This document shows positions 16,810-24,200 of a stretch of DNA of 42,211 nucleotides, in pieces. The DNA is from JAVBPP01 sp031549535 (GTDB taxonomy: Bacteria > Bacillota > Clostridia > Oscillospirales > Acutalibacteraceae). The notes under the pieces are model-generated. The model was not told the DNA's origin. It searched no databases and saw only the letters and a list, made by a program, of their open reading frames with translations. Position 1 is the first letter of the stretch; the number at the start of each line of letters is the position of its first letter. The translations under genes and the position numbers were made by a program. Location of the stretch: positions 1 through 42,211 of the forward strand of contig JAVBPP010000023.1 in the NCBI GenBank assembly GCA_031549535.1. The letters are read 5' to 3'.

Positions 16810-18645
16810 ATGATTCTATCTGAGTTGCGGGACGGTGTCCTAACGCAACAGTCCAATCCCACAGTGCAATTTGAGGCGCACTACGATTTGATTGTGGTTG
16901 GTCTGGGCACCGCCGGTGCAATAGCCCTCAGCTGTGCGGCGAAGCGCGGCCTGCGCGTTCTTGGCTTGGAGAAATCTGTCAGCATGGGGGGCACGCACAC
17001 GGCGGGTGGCGTACCGGGCTATTATTTTGGTTCGCCCGGCGGCAGCTATGAGGATATTGACGCCCACATGCACGAAATAACACGCGGTCATTTCACACCC
17101 CAAATGGGCAACCATCCTTGCGCCAAATCCATAGTCTTGGAGAAAACGGCACACAGCTATGGAGCGGAATTTGCATATGAAAGTGTCGTAACAGCCGTTT
17201 ATCTGGAGAAAAAAAGGGCGCTTGGACTGCGTTGTGTCCGTGCCGGAAAAATCTGCAATTATAGTGCGGAAATCCTTATGGATTGCACCGGCAATGCCAT
17301 TCTTTGCCGTATTGCGGGCTGTGAAATGCAGGGCGGCCGCCTGTTTGACGGAAAGATGCAACCCTTTACGTTGCCCTCTTTTTGTTTTCAAAATGGCAGC
17401 TTTCACACAAGCAATGAGGACTGCGGCTACATCAATCCCTATGACCGTTTGGATTGTGCGCAAAAACTCATAGATACCATGACACAGCCGCATTATCTGA
17501 AAAGTAGGTATGCAGAGCAGCCCTTTCTTCTTCCTGCAAGCTTGATGGGTGTCCGGGAAAGTGCGCGCATCGTTGGGGAAGAAACGCTTTCCTTTGCTGA
17601 TTTTGCACAGGGAAAAAACTGCCCCAACCCCCTTTTCTACGCACATTCCAATCTGGACAACCACAGCAAGGATGTGGCCTTTGAGAGCGATTTGCAGATT
17701 GAATGGAACACGGTTGCCAACCTGTTCGGCGTGAATTTTTCTATCCCTGTTCCGGCGGGTGCCTTGATTCCCAAGGGCTATAAGGGGATTTTGGTGGGCG
17801 GTAGGTGCCTTTCCTCCGACCATGAGCTGGCCTCCTGCGTACGCATGAATACCGATATGCAAAAATGCGGGGAAGCCGCCGCGGCAATGGCGTATCTGTC
17901 TGTGCGCGATCACATCTCCCTGCGGGAAGTGCCCTATAATGAACTGGCGCAGTTGCTGCGCTCCAGCTCGTGTTTGGATGAGAAAAACAACCGCATGGTT
18001 CTGACAGGTTGTTATAACGGGACGGAAAACGGTGAATTGCATTGGTTGGATAATTTAGAAGCTATAGAGGCGGGCCTTCGCAGTGAACAGCCCGGTATTG
18101 CAATGTGGTCGGCCAGACGCATGGGCGTGTCAGCGGCAGAGAAACTAACGCAGTGGCTGGGGGATGCAGATGAGGCCTTAAAAAAGCACAGCGCCCTTGC
18201 GCTTGGCTTGATGAGGCAAGAAACGGCACTGCCTGTACTGCGGCAAACAGCGGCAATGCTTGATCCCTACGTCCCGAAAACCAGCCGAAAATATAACATG
18301 TTCCGCGGCGTGAGCGCCATCTATTTGCTGGGAAAGCTGGAGGATGTAAGCAGCGTTCCGTTATTGATTGAGATATTGAACAGCTATGATACATTTGCCG
18401 ACCTGCCGTTTACCCCGGACGAATTTGTAGCAAACCGCAACGAAATGTTCTTTCAATTTTTTAGTTTTGCGCTGATGAGCCTAATCCGTATCGGAAACAA
18501 GCATCGCTCTGTTCGCTCCGGTGTATCAGTAGCACTGAAAGCATTGCAGGGTAATCTGCCGGAGCTCTCCATCACATTAAAAAATGTTCCACACCGTTTG
18601 TTTTCAATGAACGAGATGATAGAGGCCATCCTCCGGCAAGTTTGA
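16810..18645 (+). CDS. FAD-dependent oxidoreductase with C-terminal HEAT-like repeats
   Basis: The 611-residue protein starts at ATG 16810, after GAGGAGGAAATAC; the frame further upstream lies inside the ABC gene. An FAD-binding fold begins with 'YDLIVVGLGTAGAIAL' (GxGxxG) and 'LGLEKSVSMGGTHTAGG'. 'LMDCTGNAILCRIAG', 'MGVRESARIVGEETL' and 'GILVGGRCLSSDHEL' match the FAD_oxidored family seen also at 9838. After about residue 420 the sequence becomes helical with repeat-like units ('HSALALGLMRQETALPVLRQ', 'VSAIYLLGKLEDVSSVPLLIEIL'), resembling HEAT repeats and possibly a protein-binding arm. It ends the operon with the ABC exporter. The substrate is unknown. The combination of oxidoreductase and exporter is notable. 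Confidence 0.82.
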   Translation: MILSELRDGVLTQQSNPTVQFEAHYDLIVVGLGTAGAIALSCAAKRGLRVLGLEKSVSMGGTHTAGGVPGYYFGSPGGSYEDIDAHMHEITRGHFTPQMGNHPCAKSIVLEKTAHSYGAEFAYESVVTAVYLEKKRALGLRCVRAGKICNYSAEILMDCTGNAILCRIAGCEMQGGRLFDGKMQPFTLPSFCFQNGSFHTSNEDCGYINPYDRLDCAQKLIDTMTQPHYLKSRYAEQPFLLPASLMGVRESARIVGEETLSFADFAQGKNCPNPLFYAHSNLDNHSKDVAFESDLQIEWNTVANLFGVNFSIPVPAGALIPKGYKGILVGGRCLSSDHELASCVRMNTDMQKCGEAAAAMAYLSVRDHISLREVPYNELAQLLRSSSCLDEKNNRMVLTGCYNGTENGELHWLDNLEAIEAGLRSEQPGIAMWSARRMGVSAAEKLTQWLGDADEALKKHSALALGLMRQETALPVLRQTAAMLDPYVPKTSRKYNMFRGVSAIYLLGKLEDVSSVPLLIEILNSYDTFADLPFTPDEFVANRNEMFFQFFSFALMSLIRIGNKHRSVRSGVSVALKALQGNLPELSITLKNVPHRLFSMNEMIEAILRQV

Positions 18646-18717
18646 GGAACAGTGAGTTTGGCGCAGAACCCGGGCAAACAGCTGCCCGCCAAGATTGCTG
18701 AAGAAGGAAAAAAGCAT

Positions 18718-18746
18718 TTGCAATTACTGGTAACATAAGTTACAAT
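18718..18746 (+). promoter_or_regulatory. Sigma-A promoter for the metallophosphoesterase gene
   Basis: TTGCAA at 18718-18723 and TACAAT at 18741-18746 are 17 bases apart; both boxes are identical to those of the recA promoter at 22355. A 6-bp GC hairpin at 18671-18688 (cgggca / tgcccg) lies upstream but has no T-run. The start codon is 46 bases downstream. Confidence 0.65.
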
Positions 18747-18792
18747 ATGTCTGGCAAATTTATGCTGCATAAAGCGTAGGAGGGAATTGTTT

Positions 18793-21036
18793 ATGAAAAA
18801 ATGCATGAGTATTCTCACGATTATAGCGCTGCTCTGCACCATGCTCGGCGTTTCACAGCTTGTGTTTGCGCAGGCTGAGGAGGAGGGGCTTTCGCTTGCC
18901 TCGCTGTCAGATATCCATTATCTGGATGAGGGCAGTATGGGTGGAAAAAATGCGGCCTGGCAGGCCTTTGAACGGGGGAATGCAAAGCAGTTGGAGCAAA
19001 CGCCCGCATTGCTGGAATCCGCATTCGCTCAAATTGCGCGCGACATGCAGGAGAGTGACTTTCCTTATCTGCTCGTGGCGGGCGACCTCACGCGGGAAGG
19101 TGAATACAACGCGCATGTCGAATTGGCGGCAAGGCTGGAGCGCTTTCAGCGGGAAACCGGCATTCCCGTATTTGTTACGAACGGCAATCACGACATCAAT
19201 AATTCCCTGGCGCTCGATTTTTCCTCCGGCAAACGGGAAACCGGGCGCATTACCACGCAGGCCGAGTTTCGTGAAATTTATCAAAATCTCGGATTCAATC
19301 GCGCTGTCAGCAGCTATACCCCTCCTGCGGGCAAGTAGGCGGGCGGCCTATCCTATGCGGCTGATTTGGGGAAGGACTACCGTTTGATCGTGATGGATGT
19401 TTCCAAATACAGCGCGGATAACACAGCCAGCGGCAAGGCGGAGCACGAAACCGGCGGATATATGACCCCGGAGCTGTTGCACTGGGTTCTCGCGCAGTGT
19501 GAGCAGGCAAAGGCCGAGGGTAGAAGCCCCTTGGGCATGATTCACCACAGCCTTGTGCCGCACAACGGCCTGCAGGAACCACTTTTTCAGAATTTTATTT
19601 TAGACAACTGGCGCGAGGTTACACCCGCGCTTGCCAAAGCTGGGATGCGATTCACAGTTACAGGGCATTATCACATGGATGATACCGCGGTCTACCGAGG
19701 GAAAAATCACACGATGTTGTACGATATGATGAGTTCCTCGCTCAGCAACTTCCCCAACCAATACCGCATGCTTCGTGTTGCAAATGGAAAAATGTTTGTG
19801 GACGCCGTAGACTGTGACCGCGATGCGCCGATTACAACAGCGGAGCAAAGCTATGCGCAGCCTTATAAATACAGCTTTTCGTTCTACCGCAGTTTCGGTG
19901 AAAACGGCTTGGCGGCATTTGGTACACAGATGATTGAACAGCAGCTTGCCGATTTATTGAAACAGGTTCGCAAAGCCGGCGGAACCCTCAATGCGCTGCA
20001 AGCTGCCGGTGTTGACCCGGCACAGCTGCTCACGCAGGTGTTCGGCACGGGATTGCAGCTGAACGGCAGAGAGCTGTTTAGTGTTAACACAAACCTAATG
20101 AGTTTCGTGAAGGATTTCTTTGCGCAGCTGGATGAGCTGCTGCTTGAGGATGCAGATTATTTGAATGAGCTACTACTGAATGCTCTGGATGGTTTGTTGA
20201 ATATTCAGGTATCAAAGAAACCGTGCACAGCCTTTATAGATACCCTGGGCTTTGGCGACAAGACAAAACCGGGAACCTTTGGCGATTTGGTTTATAGCAC
20301 GCTGGCCTATATTTACCAGGGCAATGAAAAACCGCAAGAGGATGCGTTTTATCAAGATGCGCTTGCGTGGCTGCGCAACGGCGGCGGCAGCAAGCTGCTG
20401 CAAAAAATCGGCAGAGCCGTTACGGAGCAGATTTTGCTCGACGGAGTATTTACAAAAATTCAATTCCGCCCGGGAACATTGTTTCCGCAGGATGCATTTG
20501 CCGCGGAAATGGGCGTATTCCTGGAAAAATTGACACTGCAATGGTTGTATAATGACCCAAGCTACAGCAAGTTGTTGCATACCTTGTTGCCGCAGAAGGG
20601 GAGTGAAAAGGCGGCGAACTGCCCCGATCCCGTTGGTTATTTGCTGGCGGGTGCAATTTCGCTGTTTGTGTTTGACCAGTCGCAGGATTATGGTATGCAG
20701 CTGGCGCTCCCCTCCCTGTCGTCGTCCGCGCCCGTTGTTGCGGCGCAGGCGAAGAAAACTGCCGTTGCTACAGCCGCAAAAGCTGTGACGCGCCCCCAAA
20801 CGACGAAAGCGGCGCAGACAGTACAGGAGGAGTTGCAGGAGACCACGGAAATCATACACCTGCCCTCATATCAGCAGGCGGACGCTGGGAACCTCAAGGC
20901 GCAGGCGACTGTTATGCAAGAAAACAAATTGCACAGGGCAGCTCCTTTTGGCCTTTGGAGTTTGCTGGCTGCGGCGATTCTCCTTCTTTTCTTTGCGGGT
21001 TTGCGTTACTCCAAGCGGGATAAAAAAGTTGACTAA
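18793..21036 (+). pseudogene. Surface metallophosphoesterase interrupted by an in-frame TAG
   Basis: Two open stretches in the same frame (18793-19335 and 19339-21036) are separated only by TAG at 19336-19338, codon 182. The ATG follows TAGGAGGG by 8 bases. Before the stop are a signal peptide ('ILTIIALLCTMLGV...FAQA') and the first metal motifs 'SDIHYLD', 'AGDLTREGE' and 'TNGNHDIN'. After it come 'MIHHSLVPH' and 'VTGHYHMDD', the remaining motifs of the calcineurin-like phosphoesterase fold. A ~500-residue helical region and a C-terminal membrane helix with a Lys/Arg tail ('LLFFAGLRYSKRDKK') complete it. Intact it would be about 747 residues and wall- or membrane-attached. Neither part has a full active site. 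A single C-to-T change from CAG would explain it. Sequencing error or readthrough remain possible. Confidence 0.8.
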
Positions 21037-21066
21037 TACCAAAGTATACGATTACTCCTGCACCAA

Positions 21067-21137
21067 ACAGTAGTAAAAATTTTGCGGGTCAAAATCCCAT
21101 ACGACCGAGCATTTCGACCCGCAAAATGAACTACTGT
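21067..21137. terminator. Long inverted repeat between convergent genes, likely two-way terminator
   Basis: The arms acagtagt (21067-21074) and ttttgcgggtc (21080-21090) pair with gacccgcaaaa (21116-21126) and actactgt (21130-21137). They form a 71-base hairpin with one small internal loop and a 25-nt apical loop. It lies between the ends of the metallophosphoesterase and the minus-strand LysM gene. Confidence 0.6.
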
Positions 21138-21154
21138 TACGTGCCGAAGTGATA

Positions 21155-21904
21155 TCAGAATTTCTGCGGGAACTGCTTCACAATTCCGCGCACCAAATAA
21201 TCCGCCATAGCAAGGATTTCTTCCTCGGCCATATCAAAGGCATCAATATCTGCATTGTAATTACCGGAAAGGCGCATCCCGGCCTCCTGTGAGGTGAGAT
21301 CCAGGTGGCGGTAGAGCATATCCTGCAGCTCTTTTCTGTCGTAATAGGGGTTTGCTGTGCTAAGGGTTTGGGCGATTTCATCCGCATTTTCATACCATTT
21401 CTTGTTCAGCTCAGCCGCTTCAGCCTCTTTTCCGTCACGCAGGGCGGTTACGAGCGCCGCGCCGATTTCCAAGTGCTCCGTGAACAAATCCGCAATCATC
21501 CGCGCGGTTTCGCTCGGATAATACAGGGCAAAAATTCGCTCCAGGTCGCCGGGATTCTGCAGCAGCCGGCCGATGGTCTGCGGCTGGTCACGTAATTGTT
21601 GGGCAATGCTGATGATGGCCATGCGCGTCCAATATACATGCTGCTCCCAGACCAGGTGCATTTCATTAATCAGACGAATCAGCTTGGAAGGGTCCGGGTA
21701 GGCGGGTGTACTTGTTGTTGCGTTATGTAGCACAAAACCCTCCCCGGGGCAGATGTCCAAAATCGATCCGATGCGCAGGCGATAGGGGTCGAGGCTCGGG
21801 TTCATGGCAAGGATGGAGGGCACGTCTGTGCGGAAATAGCGGGCAAGCTGATAGAGGTTGTCGCCCTGGCGGATGGTGTAGCGAACATTGTTCTCGCAAT
21901 CCAT
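21155..21904 (-). CDS. LysM-domain protein with C-terminal helical domain
   Basis: The 249-residue protein starts at the ATG whose complement is 21902-21904, preceded by AAAGGAG. Residues about 8-53 form one LysM module, with 'YTIRQGDNLYQLARYF' and 'ILAMNPSLDPYRLRIG'. After a short linker, residues about 75-249 are almost all helical, starting 'MHLVWEQHVYWTRMAIISIA' and ending '...LVRGIVKQFPQKF', with no recognised catalytic motif. This LysM-helical architecture is found in Firmicutes but its role is not established. There is no signal peptide, which is odd for a LysM protein and suggests a spore-coat or cytoplasmic location rather than the wall. Confidence 0.75.
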   Translation of the reverse strand: MDCENNVRYTIRQGDNLYQLARYFRTDVPSILAMNPSLDPYRLRIGSILDICPGEGFVLHNATTSTPAYPDPSKLIRLINEMHLVWEQHVYWTRMAIISIAQQLRDQPQTIGRLLQNPGDLERIFALYYPSETARMIADLFTEHLEIGAALVTALRDGKEAEAAELNKKWYENADEIAQTLSTANPYYDRKELQDMLYRHLDLTSQEAGMRLSGNYNADIDAFDMAEEEILAMADYLVRGIVKQFPQKF

Positions 21905-21973
21905 AATAGCATGCAACTCCTTTGGAATTTCAGATACTATTATGTTATGTTTTCGCCGGAGAATGGTGAAAAT

Positions 21974-22003
21974 AAAAAACCTCTGGCTAAAACCAGAGGA
22001 ATC
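21974..22003 (-). terminator. Intrinsic terminator of rpmB
   Basis: On the minus strand a 7-bp stem (complement of 21993-21999 with 21980-21986) closes a 6-base loop and is followed by TTTTTTATTTT. It lies just after the rpmB stop and before the LysM gene. Confidence 0.85.
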
Positions 22004-22019
22004 TTTTGTGTCTGTTCTG

Positions 22020-22208
22020 TTAAACGGCGCGCTGAACTTTACCGGAACGCAGGCAGCGTGTGCAGGCATGAACGCGCTTCGGGGAGCCGTTCACAACCGC
22101 TTTTACGCGCTTAATGTTCGGCTTCCATGTTCTGTTTGAACGCCTGTGTGAGTGGGAAACCTGTATGCCGAAAGACACATCTTTTCCGCAATAATCGCAT
22201 TTTGCCAT
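22020..22208 (-). CDS. rpmB: 50S ribosomal protein L28
   Basis: A 62-residue protein of the right length for L28, a component of the large ribosomal subunit. Cys pairs at the N-terminus ('MAKCDYCGK') and in 'HACTRCLRSGK' form the zinc-ribbon type of L28. The conserved 'VSHSHRRSNRTWKPNIKRV' core is present. The start is preceded by AAGGAGG. It is a single-gene unit with its own promoter and terminator and diverges from recA. A hairpin in its leader (22238-22262, gcaggg pairing with ccctgc) might be regulatory, but this is unproven. Confidence 0.97.
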   Translation of the reverse strand: MAKCDYCGKDVSFGIQVSHSHRRSNRTWKPNIKRVKAVVNGSPKRVHACTRCLRSGKVQRAV

Positions 22209-22277
22209 GTGTCACACCTCCTTATTTTCATCCGGAAGCAGGGGATTTATCCATACCCTGCAATCACAACGAGAAAC

Positions 22278-22306
22278 ATGATAACAGATTATTGGCAAAA
22301 AAGCAA
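22278..22306 (-). promoter_or_regulatory. rpmB: Sigma-A promoter of rpmB
   Basis: On the minus strand TTGCTT (complement of 22301-22306) and TATCAT (complement of 22278-22283) are separated by 17 bases, about 70 bases upstream of the L28 start. Confidence 0.65.
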
Positions 22307-22354
22307 GCCCTTTTTCAAAAAAACTGCGAAGTTAAAATTTTTTGCAAAAACATA

Positions 22355-22383
22355 TTGCAATTTTTGGAAAAACTAAGTACAAT
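22355..22383 (+). promoter_or_regulatory. recA: Sigma-A promoter of recA
   Basis: TTGCAA at 22355-22360 and TACAAT at 22378-22383 are 17 bases apart, 38 bases before the recA ATG. Confidence 0.7.
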
Positions 22384-22390
22384 AAATAAG

Positions 22391-22402
22391 GAACAAATGT
22401 GC
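22391..22402 (+). promoter_or_regulatory. Candidate LexA (SOS) operator of recA
   Basis: gaacaaatgtgc matches the Firmicutes SOS box GAAC-N4-GTTC at seven of eight fixed positions. It sits 7 bases after the -10 box, where a repressor would block initiation. recA is a classic LexA target, but a one-base mismatch leaves this tentative. Confidence 0.5.
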
Positions 22403-22420
22403 GGAAAGGATAGGAACACC

Positions 22421-23527
22421 ATGGCTGACAGACAAAAGGCGTTGGAAACGGCGCTGCTACAGATTGAAAAACAGTTCGGCAAAGGCTCCATCATGCGTTT
22501 GGGTGAAAGCAGTAACCTTAAAGTGGAGGCCATTCCCACCGGTTCGATTGCGCTGGATATGGCAACGGGGATAGGCGGCATGCCTAAGGGGCGTATCATT
22601 GAAATCTATGGGCCGGAGTCCTCCGGTAAAACAACCCTCGCGCTGCATGTGGTTGCGCAGGCGCAGAAGGCAGGGGGGGAGGCTGCGTTTATTGACGCGG
22701 AGCATGCTCTGGACCCGGCCTATGCCGCCAATCTGGGCGTGGATGTGGAGTCACTCCTGGTTTCCCAGCCGGATAACGGTGAGCAGGCGCTGGAGATTGC
22801 CGAAGCGCTGACCCGCTCCGGCGCGCTGGATATCATCATTGTGGACTCTGTGGCCGCCCTGGTGCCGCGCTCAGAAATTGAGGGCGAAATGGGCGATTCT
22901 CACGTTGGTTTGCATGCCAGGCTGATGTCCCAGGCGCTGCGTAAACTTGCCGGAGCCATAGCAAAATCGAATACAATTATTATTTTTATCAACCAGCTGC
23001 GCGAAAAAATTGGTGTTTCTTATGGCAATCCGGAAACAACAACGGGCGGCCGAGCCTTAAAATTTTATGCATCTATGCGCATCGATGTGCGCCGAATTGA
23101 ACAGCTGAAAGCAAGCGGCAATGAGTTTGTTGGTTCCCGAACACGGGCAAAAATTGTGAAAAACAAGGTTGCGCCGCCCTTTAAAGAGGCGGAGTTTGAT
23201 ATTATGTACGGACGGGGCATCTCCCGCGAGGGCGAAATTTTGGATTTGGGTGTGCGCTATGACATAGTGAAAAAAGGCGGTGCCTGGTTCTCCTACGGTG
23301 ATTTACGCCTGGGGCAGGGGCGCGATAATTCCAAGGAATATCTCAAGCAAAACCCCGAGCTTGCGATAGAGCTTGAGGAAAAGGTGCGCGAGGAAATGAA
23401 AAAAAATCCCGATAAGGGCAGAAAGGGCGCAAAAAGTTCGGACGCCAAAAAAGGAGCTAAGTCCAAGGAGGAGGCCAAGGCGGAGCTGGATATCGCCGTG
23501 GATGACGACGAGGAATTTGACGAATAA
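22421..23527 (+). CDS. recA: Recombinase RecA
   Basis: The 368-residue protein catalyses strand exchange and LexA cleavage in DNA repair. Walker A 'GPESSGKT' is near residue 67, 'IIIVDSVAALVPRSEIEGEMGD' carries Walker B, and the C-terminal region is rich in Lys then Asp/Glu as usual. The ATG at 22421 follows AAAGGATAGG and begins 'MADRQKALE'. An open frame extends upstream to 22127, but it runs through the promoter. Its stop overlaps the recX start by one base (TAATG). The order recA-recX-rimO-pgsA keeps the recA-pgsA neighbourhood seen in other Firmicutes. Confidence 0.98.
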   Translation: MADRQKALETALLQIEKQFGKGSIMRLGESSNLKVEAIPTGSIALDMATGIGGMPKGRIIEIYGPESSGKTTLALHVVAQAQKAGGEAAFIDAEHALDPAYAANLGVDVESLLVSQPDNGEQALEIAEALTRSGALDIIIVDSVAALVPRSEIEGEMGDSHVGLHARLMSQALRKLAGAIAKSNTIIIFINQLREKIGVSYGNPETTTGGRALKFYASMRIDVRRIEQLKASGNEFVGSRTRAKIVKNKVAPPFKEAEFDIMYGRGISREGEILDLGVRYDIVKKGGAWFSYGDLRLGQGRDNSKEYLKQNPELAIELEEKVREEMKKNPDKGRKGAKSSDAKKGAKSKEEAKAELDIAVDDDEEFDE

Positions 23528-24183
23528 TGCGCATTACATCCAAGGCGGGCCGGGGAACGAAAATGCATATCATGCTGGACGGGGAGTACCGCCTAACCGT
23601 GACGCGTGATTTTTGGTATGCCGCCGGTATCCCGGAGGGGGAGGAGCTGGACGAGGCGCGGTGGGAGGAGCTGCTGCGCCGTGCTGCCCGCGCCAAGGCG
23701 CTGGATAAGGGTCTCTCACTCTTGACCTATCGGGATCATTCCAAGCAAGAACTGCTGCGAAAGCTGCGGGAGCGCGCAGATGGCGATGCCGCGTCCGAAG
23801 CGGTGGAGCATATTGCCGAACTGGGGCTGTTGGACGACAGCCGCTATGCGCGACAGCTTGGGCAGGAGCTGCTATGCCGTAAGGGCATGGCGCCTCGGCG
23901 CATCGTGCAAGAGCTGGTGCAGCGCGGGGTTGACCGAGAAACCGCGCGGGAAGCGGTGGAGGAACTGGAGGAGGAGCAGGCGTTTGATCCGCAGGAAAAA
24001 ATAGCCGAGCTCCTGGAACGGAAATTTGTAAACCGTATCCATACGGAAAAGGAGCGAAAACGAGTCGTTGACACGTTTTTGCGTTTGGGTTATGCTTATT
24101 CCGATGTCCGCGCCGTGCTTGCGGAGTGTTCTCCGCTTGCGGAGCTTGCTCCGCAGGACGATGAAATGGACTATTTGGAGTAA
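23527..24183 (+). CDS. recX: RecX-like regulator of RecA
   Basis: This 218-residue protein lies directly after recA with a one-base overlap, the usual position for RecX, which limits RecA filament extension. Three tandem three-helix units are visible: 'LSLLTYRDHSKQELLRKLRER' (about 60-80), 'LGLLDDSRYARQLGQELLCRKGMAPRRIVQELVQRGV'-type residues (about 98-138), and a third from about 158 with 'FLRLGYAYSDVRAVL'. The N-terminal ~55 residues are a beta-rich extension found in Firmicutes RecX. A tandem pair of small palindromes lies in the last codons (24121-24155). Confidence 0.9.
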   Translation: MRITSKAGRGTKMHIMLDGEYRLTVTRDFWYAAGIPEGEELDEARWEELLRRAARAKALDKGLSLLTYRDHSKQELLRKLRERADGDAASEAVEHIAELGLLDDSRYARQLGQELLCRKGMAPRRIVQELVQRGVDRETAREAVEELEEEQAFDPQEKIAELLERKFVNRIHTEKERKRVVDTFLRLGYAYSDVRAVLAECSPLAELAPQDDEMDYLE

Positions 24184-24200
24184 CGGAATGGAGAGGTCTT

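Noticed and set aside
16840..18042. Long minus-strand reading frame opposite the FAD oxidoreductase (400 codons)
   Set aside because: It has no domain, start signal or promoter and is a shadow of the plus-strand gene.
19336..19338. TAG recoding (a reassigned codon) in the metallophosphoesterase
   Set aside because: TAG ends other intact genes here (578-580, 8042-8044, 8925-8927), so it acts as an ordinary stop codon.
22127..22420. Extended N-terminus of RecA (98 extra residues)
   Set aside because: It would cover the recA promoter and operator, and RecA normally begins at MADRQKALE.
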